Source: Cladosporium sp. IMV 00045 (taxonomy: Eukaryota; Ascomycota; Dothideomycetes; Cladosporiales; Cladosporiaceae). Taken from it: a stretch of 40,705 bases of DNA. The notes beneath the pieces are model-generated. The model saw only the letters and a list, made by a program, of their open reading frames with translations, was not told the origin of the DNA and did no database searches. The DNA lies in NCBI GenBank assembly GCA_001931905.2, contig MSJI02000010.1:1-40705 (forward strand), read 5' to 3'. Position 1 is the first letter of the stretch; each line of letters begins with the position of its first letter. This document shows, piece by piece, positions 21,583 through 31,163 of this stretch. The position numbers were made by a program, and so were the translations under genes.

Positions 21583-23454
21583 ATGACCAAAACCGCCCTT
21601 TCAGACCTCCCGCCCGAACTCCTCGACCACATCACAACCTACCTACCGACAGCGAACTCCCTCTCAAAACTGAGCCTCACCAACAAAAGCCTGCACAACT
21701 TCGTCGAGAAAAACGCCTGGCGAACGTTCGCCGACCTGCATTTCCCCTCGCTATATCCGCGAACATCCAGCTCGTGGAAACTCACAGCGCGAACACTCAC
21801 AGGCCAATCGAGATCATGGGACCGGCGCGCCTTTGTAGCGCGATACACTGAGCCGCATGGCGATATCACTTCGTTTCCCGGAGGAAACAAAGTGGATCGC
21901 TGGAAGAGGCCTAAGGGGCAGACGATTGGGTTCACGCCGCATATGGACGTTTATGAGCTGGAGCTCCCGAAGGGGAGACGGAGGGAGGTGCTGGCGCATA
22001 GCGCCGGTGCTGAGGTTTGTGTGAGGATTAGGGAGTGGCATGTTGGGAGGCAGGGGAAGGAGAAGGAGCATGTCAAGTGGCAGACTTACAGGCCGTTGGC
22101 TGCGTATGAGGGGCGCGATGATGTTACGACGGTGAAGCTTTTGAGACCGGAGGTGAGGAAGGAGAGGGACGGTGTCAGAATGGTCACAGGGACGGCAAAT
22201 GGGGACTTGCAGGTCTTGACGTTGTCAGACGATGAGAAAACGGAAGGAGACGGCGTGAGCAAGACATACCTGACAACACAAGGCCAGCCGGTCCGATCAT
22301 CCAGTCTGCTGCAGCAGGATGGCCGTCCCGGCTTGCTTGCTGCTGAGGTTGGAGACTCAAAGATATGTCTCTTTCCTCTGGATGGCGATCATTCGAAAAT
22401 TGCACCCAGCAGCCAGATAGACATCAAGGCTGCAGCCTTGGAGAATGGCGACATATTAAGCAAAGCATATCGACCTTGGTCGACAAATTTCCTTTCAAGC
22501 CAACATCTTGCAATCGGACTTGGCCCAAGCGAGGAGCCTATACACGTCTACACCCTCACCGAGTCTGGCATATCAAACGAACATGTCCGCAAATTCTGCC
22601 TCTCCATTGACGGCGACCTGGAAGACCGCTCGGACGAGATCGCACCAGGAGGCATTGCCACCAAACCACTCAGCTCTGTCTACCCAATAACACCCCTTCC
22701 GGCCTCCTCAGCAGCAACCAGTAATCGAGACAGTCAAGTCTTCCTCTCTGGCGCCTACGACGGCATCGTCCGTCTACACGACCTCCGCTCTCCACGCGAC
22801 GTACAAGGCACGTACGTCGATCCGACAGACGACAGCGCGATCTACTCTCTCCTCGCTCGAGGCCGCGAGACACTCCTAGTGGGCTCAAACCGGCACAACC
22901 TCCTCAAGATCTTCGACCTACGCCTCGGATCGAAATGCTACTCCTATCTCGACGCACAACCAGTCTCGAACAACACCACCCTCACAACACCCTCAACACC
23001 CCAACCCCACCGCGACTGGTCCCTCTTCCTCAAACCGCACAGCACGCCCACATCCAACGCGCACAACCAAGCAAACCAATCCTGGCGCGCCCGCCGCGCC
23101 GCCGAAAGCAGCATCTACTCGCTGGCGAGCGCGTCCCCCAGCTCGCCGCACGTCTACGCCGGGATCGAGAATAACGTCGTCGAGCTCGCGTTCACGGACG
23201 TGTTGGATCCGCACCCTGATCCGACGTATTTCAGGCCTTGGAAGGTTGGTGCTAAGGGCAAGGGAGCGCAGGAGTGGAATGGGTGGAAGGCTAAGGAGGT
23301 GATTGATTTGGCGGCGTATGAACAGAGGGCGGATATGAGGTTGTGTGCGCAGAGGGGGTTGGGGGAGATGGCTGGTTGGATGCAGGAGGGAGTTGGGGAG
23401 ATGCAGGATGGGGTGGTGGGGTTGGATGCTAGGTGGAGGGTTGGTGGGAGTTGA
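21583..23454 (+). CDS. F-box protein with C-terminal beta-propeller-like repeats
   Basis: Single exon, 623 aa from the ATG at 21583; the frame opens earlier only from GTG. Residues 5-48 form an F-box: LSDLPPELLDHITTYLP, then LSKLSLTNKSLHNFVEKNAWRTF. The rest resembles degenerate WD-type blades, for example MVTGTANGDLQVLTL, PVRSSSLLQQDGRPGLLAAE, VFLSGAYDGIVRLHDLRSP and LLVGSNRHNLLKIFDLR, the third being the clearest. F-box plus propeller proteins are usually SCF ubiquitin-ligase adaptors in which the propeller binds the target (family knowledge). The C-terminus after the last blade is Ala/Gly/Glu-rich. The target is unknown. It is followed by the ING gene on the same strand after about 630 nt. 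Confidence 0.82.
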   Translation: MTKTALSDLPPELLDHITTYLPTANSLSKLSLTNKSLHNFVEKNAWRTFADLHFPSLYPRTSSSWKLTARTLTGQSRSWDRRAFVARYTEPHGDITSFPGGNKVDRWKRPKGQTIGFTPHMDVYELELPKGRRREVLAHSAGAEVCVRIREWHVGRQGKEKEHVKWQTYRPLAAYEGRDDVTTVKLLRPEVRKERDGVRMVTGTANGDLQVLTLSDDEKTEGDGVSKTYLTTQGQPVRSSSLLQQDGRPGLLAAEVGDSKICLFPLDGDHSKIAPSSQIDIKAAALENGDILSKAYRPWSTNFLSSQHLAIGLGPSEEPIHVYTLTESGISNEHVRKFCLSIDGDLEDRSDEIAPGGIATKPLSSVYPITPLPASSAATSNRDSQVFLSGAYDGIVRLHDLRSPRDVQGTYVDPTDDSAIYSLLARGRETLLVGSNRHNLLKIFDLRLGSKCYSYLDAQPVSNNTTLTTPSTPQPHRDWSLFLKPHSTPTSNAHNQANQSWRARRAAESSIYSLASASPSSPHVYAGIENNVVELAFTDVLDPHPDPTYFRPWKVGAKGKGAQEWNGWKAKEVIDLAAYEQRADMRLCAQRGLGEMAGWMQEGVGEMQDGVVGLDARWRVGGS

Positions 23455-24086
23455 TGGTGGGATAATATGAATATAGATGGTTCATTGTGGATGAGTAGTC
23501 CTACATGTATTATCCAGCATCTCATAGAGTAGACAATCGAGCTAAACAACAGTTGCCAGTACCCCAGAACACTGGTAACAATGCTGTTCACATGTGTTCC
23601 TTGACATGTGATGGCTGAGGTCTGGTGGCTGATTGAAGCATTGTCGATATTTTCCCTGAAGACGGATCTCACTACTGGGTCTCATGTAAGTACGAGTATA
23701 CATGCAAGCGTGAAGTATACACATGAATTTCGTTGAAGGAGTACATGTACATCTATCTTCATGTATACGCGATGGAAGCTCTCAGTATCAAATGACGTGG
23801 TGGCGGCGGACCAAATTCCGCATCGGGTTTTGGCCAGCGCTAAGAGCTGGGGAGGAGGTTCGTCGAGGCACTCGGAGTCTCTCACTCTCTTCGTTCACCT
23901 CTTCCACCTTATCCACCGCCCAATACCACCTAATATATCTCACACTTCGCTTGTCCCTTCTTAACCAGCGTTACGACTCAGCCATGGTTGTCTTTTGATC
24001 TCAGCATGCGAGCGTCCCTTCAGTAGCTTGTTCATCACCCACGATTCTTTGCGCGAGCACCTCGCTCAACACTACGATCACCCACA
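23455..24086. other. Spacer and CT-rich promoter of the ING gene
   Basis: 632 nt. From about 23870 to 23960 the plus strand is rich in C/T runs, as in many filamentous-fungal housekeeping promoters just upstream of the transcription start. A 9-nt inverted repeat, GTATACATG / CATGTATAC, occurs at 23696-23704 and 23760-23768. No gene is seen. Confidence 0.45.
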
Positions 24087-26729
24087 ATGCCTCCCGCCGC
24101 CGCCAACCGCAAGGCGTCTCTCCTCTCCACCGCCTCCGGCGATCCAGCAGGTAGCAACAATGTGCGCCGCACGAACTCTGGACGCGCCGTCCGCACCAAC
24201 ACCACCCGCCCCGCCAATTATTACGCGCGACCCTACGCGAACCAAGGCCCTGAAGCTGCCATGGACGACAGCACACCTGCTGGCTTCTTCCCGGCCCTCA
24301 CTTACTTCACCGATGCCGTCTCTGCCCTGCCGAAAGAGGTGATGCGCCATTTCACTCTAATGAAAGAGGTGGAGGCCAAGATCCACCGCCCGAGTGAGAG
24401 GCTGGGTGAAGCTGTGGACGCGCTGCTAGAACATCCTGTTCCTAAGCGTACTGGCACTGCAGGTGGCACACACGGTGGCATGCTGAGCTTCACGGCTGCG
24501 AACAGCGCTATCGGAAGCGCAAATGTTAGCCTGGTCAATGGCGTCGCACCATACAACCCCAATGGGCAAGAAAGCGCCGCTGCGTCCACTGCAGGCGAAG
24601 ACAGCGCACAAGAAAGCGAAAGCGATCTCGAGAGGAGGAGACAATACCACGGACTGCGCATGATCACTCATGACCTGCTTGCGAATTTGGATGAGAAAAA
24701 TGTTGTTCTTACCGAGGCAAACCGGGTGCTGAATCTGCAAATGTCGCGGTTGGACAGCGTTATGCCGCACGTTGAAGAAGAGATCCCCGAAGAAGCTCGA
24801 CTGGGTAGTATGACCCACTGGGCTTACAGCGACAACCGACTGAAGAACAAGCCTGTACCACCCACCGCCAACGAGAGGAACCGACGAGACGTTGCCCTTA
24901 CCAATAGCCTGGCTGCCGCTGCCAGCGCCGTACACGAGACCGAGATCGCGGCCGCAAGGCGAGACGCTACCAAAGAGACAGGCAAAGAAAAGACAGGCCG
25001 CGGAAGGAATAAAGAACAGCTCGACTCGGAATTCGAGGAGAGACCCAAGAAGGGCACCGGCAAAGTCGGTCGTGGAAAAGCGGCCGCTGCTGCTGCCCAA
25101 GCTACTGGACTTGGTATCTCCACCAACGGTGAGCCGGTCAAGAGGAGGAAAGTGGACAAGACCGCTGGCGGCACTGGTATGGAGCGTCAAGCAAGTACCA
25201 AAGGCAAGGCTGCGAAGGAGACTCCTAGAAGTACACCCGCCGCTGAGCCAGCGAAGAAGACGACCAAAGCGAAAGCGGCACCTCCTCCACTCACCAAGAG
25301 AAAGGGTCCGAATAGCGCTGCAGCTACTCCAGTCGTCGCCAATAGCCCTCTCCAAGCTACCTTCAATGCCGCACAAACAGAGGCCACCACTGGCAGGCCT
25401 CAGAGTGCGCGCATGACCAAGGCCAGCAACACTAACTTAAGACACGAGCGTGTGATGGATCAGGAAGACAGCAGGCCGCCATCCACGACCGGTAAGAGTA
25501 ATGGAGAAAAGAGCAACGGCGAGAAGAGCAATGGCAAGAAACGTGCTCGAGAGGAAGAGCAACCGCAACAGCAGCAGCCCGATCCTGAAGCTGCGGAGCC
25601 TGCTCAGGGCGAGTCCGTTAGAGAGACGACAATGAAGCGTGAGGACAACGAATCCAGTGCAGCGCGCCCAGCACCGTCTCGCTCAGACTCCTCGAAGAAG
25701 ACTTCTGGTCGACAATCAAATACCGGCACACCACGTGCCGACGAAAATGGCAATTCGGATGCAGCAATGGTGCGAACGCGGTCAACACGATCCATGCGTA
25801 ACGGAGAAGCTTCTGGATCTGAGACGCCCTTCCCGCGTGCCAATCACAAGCGAAACAACCACGGCGGCAGCATGAGTGGCTTGATGAGGCAGATTGCACC
25901 CTTCAATAGAAGCCCAGATCACGGCAGAGACGATGACGACCCAGATGAGGATCTTGATAGCAACAGCGACGGCGAGCCCAGGTTCAGAGCACGCAGCGCC
26001 CGACGCAGTAAGACAGGCAGTCGAAACGTGAGCAGGCAAACCAGCAGTCGCAAGCGCAGCGGCAACGGGTCCCGCGAGCGACAAAAGCCCGTCGAGGAGC
26101 ACCACAGCGATCGAGACACAGAGATGCCGAACGTCACTCACGACAAAAACGTTGTGTCCTCTCGAGAACCCAACAACTCGCCCCCACCAGCGCCTGCTCT
26201 CACGCACTCGCCGTCGCCTTCCCTCTCCTCTCAACCACCCTCACCCTCACACCGTTCCCCACCACCCCAGAACGGCCAACAAACCCAACCCAACCAACAG
26301 AACAACACCACCAACGTCCGCGAAGACGACCCCGCCTCCTCCCTCCCTCCATCATCACCCGCCTCCGCCCCGCACTCCCCACAACAACAATCAGGTCCTC
26401 CCTCCCCACGCCGCGCCCCAGAAGCAGGCAGCGAACCTCCCGCCTCCGACGAAGAGGACCCCGACCCGGACGACCCTCTGGAACCGAAATACTGCTACTG
26501 CCTGCGCGGCTCGTACGGCGACATGGTCGGGTGCGACAACCCGAAATGCGAACGCGAATGGTTCCATTTGGGCTGTACGGATTTGGCTTACATGCCTGGT
26601 GAGGATGAGAGTTGGTTTTGTACGCTTTGTAGGCCGAGAGGGAGGGGAGTTGTTGGTGCGAGAGGTGGGAGGGGTGGGATTGGTGGTGGGAGAGGGAAGA
26701 GGGGTAGGGGGAGGGGGCGGGGTGGTTGA
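24087..26729 (+). CDS. ING-family PHD-finger protein, Pho23-like
   Basis: Single exon, 880 aa. The N-terminal ING domain is split: FFPALTYFTDAVSALPKEVMRHF (about 68-90) with LMKEVEAKI, an insert, then YHGLRMITHDLLANLDEKN and VLTEANRVLNLQMSRLDSVMP (about 187-230). A long disordered middle (about 270-780) is rich in Lys, Arg, Ser, Pro and Glu, with nuclear signals such as KRRK. The C-terminal PHD finger has its Cys4-His-Cys3 set in YCYCLRGSYGDMVGCDN, CEREWFHLGC and WFCTLC; the SYGDMVGCD and W positions are those that read H3K4me3 in ING proteins. In yeast Pho23 belongs to the Rpd3L histone deacetylase complex; Yng1/Yng2 in acetyltransferase complexes are shorter, so Pho23 is the better match. 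The last 30 residues are an RGG/GR-rich tail, an unusual extension after the PHD. Confidence 0.88.
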   Translation: MPPAAANRKASLLSTASGDPAGSNNVRRTNSGRAVRTNTTRPANYYARPYANQGPEAAMDDSTPAGFFPALTYFTDAVSALPKEVMRHFTLMKEVEAKIHRPSERLGEAVDALLEHPVPKRTGTAGGTHGGMLSFTAANSAIGSANVSLVNGVAPYNPNGQESAAASTAGEDSAQESESDLERRRQYHGLRMITHDLLANLDEKNVVLTEANRVLNLQMSRLDSVMPHVEEEIPEEARLGSMTHWAYSDNRLKNKPVPPTANERNRRDVALTNSLAAAASAVHETEIAAARRDATKETGKEKTGRGRNKEQLDSEFEERPKKGTGKVGRGKAAAAAAQATGLGISTNGEPVKRRKVDKTAGGTGMERQASTKGKAAKETPRSTPAAEPAKKTTKAKAAPPPLTKRKGPNSAAATPVVANSPLQATFNAAQTEATTGRPQSARMTKASNTNLRHERVMDQEDSRPPSTTGKSNGEKSNGEKSNGKKRAREEEQPQQQQPDPEAAEPAQGESVRETTMKREDNESSAARPAPSRSDSSKKTSGRQSNTGTPRADENGNSDAAMVRTRSTRSMRNGEASGSETPFPRANHKRNNHGGSMSGLMRQIAPFNRSPDHGRDDDDPDEDLDSNSDGEPRFRARSARRSKTGSRNVSRQTSSRKRSGNGSRERQKPVEEHHSDRDTEMPNVTHDKNVVSSREPNNSPPPAPALTHSPSPSLSSQPPSPSHRSPPPQNGQQTQPNQQNNTTNVREDDPASSLPPSSPASAPHSPQQQSGPPSPRRAPEAGSEPPASDEEDPDPDDPLEPKYCYCLRGSYGDMVGCDNPKCEREWFHLGCTDLAYMPGEDESWFCTLCRPRGRGVVGARGGRGGIGGGRGKRGRGRGRGG

Positions 26730-26962
26730 GTCTTGAGTTGATTGATTGATGAATGGGTTTTGTGTTTGAGGGTGTGTATTGTCGATAGTGTTGAGAATGA
26801 TGTATCGAGAAATCTACAGCGCACTAGTATCACGCAAGTGTAATGAATACGGTGTATAGTTCGTGAGCTGATATCAAACCTGACGCCCAAGCTGCGTTGT
26901 TTGGCCGATGGCAAACATTACAGGCTATATGATATTGTTGAGCAGTTGCTTATTCATCAAAA

Positions 26963-27065
26963 GCAGCTTTAGCTCACATGGGAGAGCGCCAGACTGAAGT
27001 TCACTTCATGTCAAAGCATTCTGTGCGGTATCTGGAGGTACTGTGTTCGATCCACAGAAGCTGCA
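26963..27065 (+). tRNA. tRNA-Phe (GAA) with a 30-nt intron
   Basis: The cloverleaf reads cleanly. The acceptor stem GCAGCTT / AAGCTGC has 7 perfect pairs; D-stem GCTC / GAGC; anticodon stem CCAGA / TCTGG with anticodon GAA at 26996-26998; T-stem CTGTG / CACAG around TTCGATC; discriminator A at 27065. The loop is interrupted one base after the anticodon by an intron at 27000-27029, the standard position for nuclear tRNA introns. Internal A box (TAGCTCACATGGG) and B box (GTTCGATCC) are present, and a TTTT Pol III terminator starts at 27077. Confidence 0.93.
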
Positions 27066-27511
27066 ATCGTTTCTGCTTTTGCTTTTGCTTTTCTTTTGCA
27101 TTTGAGCTGATCGAAAGTGAAATGGGTTGATATTATTTCATCAGCGTTTTCAGTTCTTGAAAGACTTGAAAATTGGTCATGTCGCCAGGGAGAAGACAAA
27201 TCTTGGATATCGTGACTGCCTGCACATGTGTTCTCATCTTGCTTTAGATGCTGCGGCTCTCGATCGAAATATCATTAGAAATGTACATCAACCTAGCGTA
27301 GTCGAATTCTGCATGTCATCTTTCAAATAGCATACTGTCTTCGTTCAATTCCTTTTATATGTGCTCGAAGCAAAAAAGTTAATGAATGAGTATGTGGGTC
27401 GACGAATTCGTTTCTTCTAGTCGAAGAGACCACTGGCCCAATAGACTGTTTACAACTCCAACTCCATCAAAACTGCCTTTAGACCAATCACTTCACACGT
27501 AGAATATGTTG
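27066..27511. other. Spacer downstream of tRNA-Phe
   Basis: 446 nt. It begins with T-rich runs (27071-27098, repeated TTTTGC) that include the likely Pol III terminator. The remainder has no recognisable gene. Confidence 0.5.
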
Positions 27512-28042
27512 TTACGTGTGGGAAGTTTGAAGGCCGAAGAGGCTGCTCGCAACTGGAGCCATAATGGGATTGTCATTCAGACCCGAGACCTGCTCAAAAC
27601 TCCCCAGCCCGGAAGAAGGATCGCTCCATAAGTTAGGTTTCTGCTGGTTGTTGGAACTTTCTTGCTGTATCGCGGTAGCTTGTTGCAAGTACGAGTGACT
27701 GAAGGCGTACGGGTCTTGGAACCAGTCATTGGTTATTGGTTGGTTGAATGGTAGTTTAGATTGCTGGATTCCTGATTGCGTTGTTTGCGCGGTCAAAGTG
27801 AGTTCGTTTTCCAGGGGACGGTGTCCCATGAGTTGTGAGTTGCCAAGTCCAGTGCTCACAAAGAATTCATTGAGACCATATGCTGGCTCCGAGTCTCGAA
27901 ACGTTGGTTCATAGTTGGAGGCTTGCGCCAAATTGGTCGACCAGGAGGAGTTGCTGGGCATCTCAAGTTGACTTGTCGGCTGCTCAGGATCAAATGGCAT
28001 GTTGGGATCAGACCGGAAGAGATCACCACCCATGAGCTTCAT
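27512..28042 (-). CDS. Gln/Asn/Ser-rich hypothetical frame overlapping the preceding gene by ATGA
   Basis: An open frame of 176 aa whose ATG (28042) overlaps the TGA stop of the upstream minus-strand frame in the four bases ATGA. The protein is low-complexity, rich in Gln, Asn, Ser and Pro, with scattered aromatics (WSTNLAQASNYEP, DWFQDPYAFSHSYLQQ), like an activation domain or other disordered tail. No domain is recognised. It is most simply the C-terminal part of the preceding gene, reached by an intron or frame change I could not identify, since a free-standing fungal gene starting inside another's stop codon is unlikely. It could also be a real second frame on a bicistronic mRNA. Confidence 0.4.
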   Translation of the reverse strand: MKLMGGDLFRSDPNMPFDPEQPTSQLEMPSNSSWSTNLAQASNYEPTFRDSEPAYGLNEFFVSTGLGNSQLMGHRPLENELTLTAQTTQSGIQQSKLPFNQPITNDWFQDPYAFSHSYLQQATAIQQESSNNQQKPNLWSDPSSGLGSFEQVSGLNDNPIMAPVASSLFGLQTSHT

Positions 28043-28745
28043 GGATCGTTGGTCTTCAAATATGAGAGTAGTTGTGGAGCATGGGCTCGTAGCATGTTGT
28101 TCAGTTCCTGGTTCGTGGGACCACAGGTGAGGTCCGCGTACAACCGCAAGTATTTTCCAATGGTTGCCTCGTAGCTTCTGGCCTGATCTCGCAATTCAGG
28201 GACCTCTGTCGTCGATGACTTCTGTTTATCACAAGCCTTTTCGCTTTTGCAGATTGCTTGTTGACCTTTCAAAACTAGCGAGTGAGCAATACCCTTTCCG
28301 ACAAACTTCGTGAGAGCGACTTACCATCCAGCCGAACAGTGCCGTTTTGATGTCGAGCATAAAGATGCTTGATAAATTCAATTACTTCCCTTTGCAATGG
28401 ATGGGGACAGCGCTATGTGTTCTGATGACTATTAGATGATCCTGTACGTGGCATTCCAAGTACCGATGGCTCTTTGCCTGCTCGGAATTCAGGCCTCTGC
28501 CAGTCCGCAGGCAGAAGACTCGCGTGATCACGGCGCTCTTTGACTGCTTCGCCATACTTGTGTTCTGACGTGTTTGAGGGGGCTGGAAGTCGGGAAGGTA
28601 CACAAGGTGGTACTGTTCGGTAGATTCTGCGATGGTGTTGCTCAGATGTGTTTCGATAGATCCTTCTGCCAGTCTGTGCATCGTAAACGTATTCAAGCTC
28701 TGACGAAGAGCCAGGCGCCTTAGGCTTCGATGGTGGTGGAGGCAT
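28039..28745 (-). CDS. Hypothetical three-exon protein
   Basis: Exons 28464-28745, 28325-28412 and 28039-28274; introns of 51 and 50 nt (GTACTT...CATAG and GTAAGT...GCTAG). The phases close to 201 aa. The family is not recognised. The N-terminus is Pro/Lys/Ser-rich (MPPPPSKPKAPGSSSELEYV), then RRIYR occurs twice. The splice-joined centre REVIEFIKHLYARHQNGTVRL looks like an amphipathic helix, followed by a Lys-rich segment with CKSEKACDKQK and a helical C-terminus (YEATIGKYLRLYADL, NNMLRAHAPQLLSYL). The first donor is weak, so exon 1 might be misjoined. The stop overlaps the start of the next frame; see the entry at 27512. Confidence 0.5.
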
Positions 28746-29909
28746 GATTGAATTGTAGCGATATGATCTCTCGAAGTAAGCTCACTCGCGTGTAAACAGC
28801 AAACGGTGCTTGAATCCCAGCCTGGTGTGAAACAGAAAAGAAGTCGCACTGACAAATCGCGCTATCTCGGCTTGGTGAGGCAAGTGAGGTGAGGATCTGG
28901 GTGTGTTCTCGAAGTGAAGATGGGTTGCAAGAGAGATGGACCTTCCAGGTAAGCTCATATATAGATTATGCAGCCGAAAATGAGAAGCAACAAATTGTCT
29001 GGTCGACGGCAGTCCGGCAGGCAGGCCTCAGACAAATTGCACGCAAGTCGCTAGCAAGTATCTTCTGGACATGCATCGTACCGACTAGCGCGATACATGA
29101 AGGTTGCGAGTGAGGTCATTGATTGTGCGTGTGTGATTGACTATTCAAATGTCAAGAGGTGAGATACTGGGTCAGACTCTTAATGGCCTGGATAAATAGG
29201 AAAGAAGAGCACCCGCGTGAGAGCCAGCGAGTCAGACCCAGCCAAGCTTGTCCATAAGTAATCGTCTCTTTGCAGGGCATCAAATTGTGTCTCACTGACA
29301 ATCACGTTGTCAAGCCATTTCGCCCCGTGTTTGCTTTCAGCTGGGATGGTGGTCAGCATGTGTAAGCGAGCATAGGTAGCGTTTCAACGTAGATGATGAG
29401 GTTCTTTCGACTTTTCGGGAGCAGTACGAAATTTCCTGCACATCAAAGGGTTCGAACGCCTACCATCAATACAGTTCTGTCAGGCTAGGTCATGAGAGCT
29501 GCCATCTGCTCAGGAGATGTAGCCTGGGAGACAGCATTCGTGAAGTCGGTATTTGTGACCTGGCGTCCCGAAGACCAAACTTTCTGGCCAAAGGTGCTGC
29601 ATACGCGAGATTCGGCATTTCGTCAATGGCTTGCTTCTTTCTTCTCTTTTGTACTTGGTTTTCCTTCTTTGAATGCCATTTTAATGTCTCTAGTGCCATC
29701 CATTTAGAATGCAACGGGATCGGCTCTGTCAATCGTTGGTACCCTCATGTTCTAACGAGACGATTTACTGGTCGCTACGCATTCGCACGGTCTATTGGGT
29801 TGCACGCCTGACCGGTCAAGCAATCAATCTCACTTACAGAGGGGCGCATTCTGAATACACCCATTGATGAGGCACGGTCAAATATCTAGGGTGAGGCCTG
29901 TAGCCGCCT
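28746..29909. other. 1.2 kb gene-free divergent interval
   Basis: Lies between the starts of the hypothetical gene (-) and the HET gene (+). Small frames are present without protein character. GGTTCGAACGCC near 29449 resembles a tRNA B box, but no cloverleaf forms around it. No repeat or mobile-element end was seen. Confidence 0.5.
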
Positions 29910-31163
29910 ATGCCTCTTCGTGTTTCTTTTCCAGACACCCACCAATCCACGACATTGATCAAATCCAGAACCATGAAAGTCAAATTGAGGCCCGATCAAA
30001 TCACCCCTGGCTCGTGGGGGGCTGAGCGTCGCTATGACAGAGTGACAGGTCTAACTCCAGTCTCATGGCACGAGCCTCTGCCAAGTCCCGATCACATACG
30101 CCTCATGTTACTCTACCCACCAGGATGGCCAACCCACGAGACTAAGCGGGTCTCCCACGACCTCGACACAAACCTACAATGCAAGGTATTTCAAGCACAT
30201 CTGGACGATCTATCAACCACTGGTCGGCCCAACTTTGCAGCCTTGTCGTACTGCTGGGGAAGCACAGAGAAGAGAAGAAGCATGGTCTGCAACGAAACTC
30301 GCATCCGGATAACCGAGAACCTCTTCCACGCACTCAAATGGATCCGTCTTCAGACCCGACCGCGCCTTGTTTGGATTGATTACTTGAGCATCAGTCAGAC
30401 CGATCTCGCGGAGAAGAGCGATCAAGTCGCGCGAATGGGCAGGATTTTTCATCAGGCCCACGTGATTTCATACATCGGAGGCAACATGGATCCAGACCTA
30501 GCCGATACGTGTCTAGCAGTGATTCGAAGGTTGTCAGACATCTCTGATCACATTAGCTCCCAAAGGTTTTCTAGGAAAGACGACGCCATCTTAAGCCTGC
30601 CGCCCATGATGTATGATCGTAACAGACCGATCAGCCTGCCGGATTGGCATAACGTGCCATGGGGTGTAATATTTGACTTGATGAATGAGAAGTACTTCAG
30701 TCGTCTTTGGATGTTCCAAGAGATTCGACAAGCAAGAAGCCATACCTGTCAATGGGGGCTCCATTGTTGCAGCATGTATCAGTTCAATGCGGCATGCACA
30801 CTGATTTGTCTGGGCCAGTCGGAGATTCTAGCACTAACTTCGCTGCAAGGGGCTCGTTCGAGATCCTTGGGAACGACCTTCGAGTACATCCAGAACATGT
30901 CTAGGGCTTGCCTCGCTTTCGACGACCTACTGCAGTCCAGCGATACCGACCTCACAATCGTCGAGCAATGCATGTCCTTTGGTTGCAGTGACCCCAAAGA
31001 CCATATATACGGAGTTGCCAGTCTATTCCAAGGGCTCGGAACCTATCCAATCGACTATTCACTCAGCGTCGCACAAGTGTTCGCTACATTCATTTTTCAC
31101 ATGCCCTCAAATAGAAATCCCGATCAACCCATCTCACTATTCTTGACTAGTCACGCGCACTAA
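29910..31163 (+). CDS. HET (heterokaryon incompatibility) domain protein, N-terminal part up to an in-frame stop
   Basis: A 417-aa frame. The HET domain begins at about residue 108 with FAALSYCWGS (family ALSYxWG), continues with ITENLFHALKWIR, then WIDYLSISQTD (155-165), DQVARMGRIFHQAHVISYIGG (171-191), and later SRLWMFQEIRQARSH, the family's RxWxxQE element. The usual ALCINQ core is changed to YLSISQ, losing the conserved Cys and Asn. A DPKDHIYGVASL block and YPIDYSLSVAQVF follow, typical of the region after the domain. The frame ends at TAA 31161-31163, but homology-like sequence continues in the same frame beyond it. HET proteins trigger cell death when unlike hyphae fuse; many paralogues have no known role. 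It may be a pseudogene or a shortened protein. Confidence 0.8.
   Translation: MPLRVSFPDTHQSTTLIKSRTMKVKLRPDQITPGSWGAERRYDRVTGLTPVSWHEPLPSPDHIRLMLLYPPGWPTHETKRVSHDLDTNLQCKVFQAHLDDLSTTGRPNFAALSYCWGSTEKRRSMVCNETRIRITENLFHALKWIRLQTRPRLVWIDYLSISQTDLAEKSDQVARMGRIFHQAHVISYIGGNMDPDLADTCLAVIRRLSDISDHISSQRFSRKDDAILSLPPMMYDRNRPISLPDWHNVPWGVIFDLMNEKYFSRLWMFQEIRQARSHTCQWGLHCCSMYQFNAACTLICLGQSEILALTSLQGARSRSLGTTFEYIQNMSRACLAFDDLLQSSDTDLTIVEQCMSFGCSDPKDHIYGVASLFQGLGTYPIDYSLSVAQVFATFIFHMPSNRNPDQPISLFLTSHAH

Noticed and set aside
24426..25376. 316-codon minus-strand frame inside the ING gene
   Set aside because: Shadow frame; the plus strand encodes a recognisable ING/PHD protein over the same bases.
29440..29470. 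GGTTCGAAC resembling a tRNA B box
   Set aside because: The flanks do not form a T-stem, and no D-arm or acceptor stem can be drawn on either strand.
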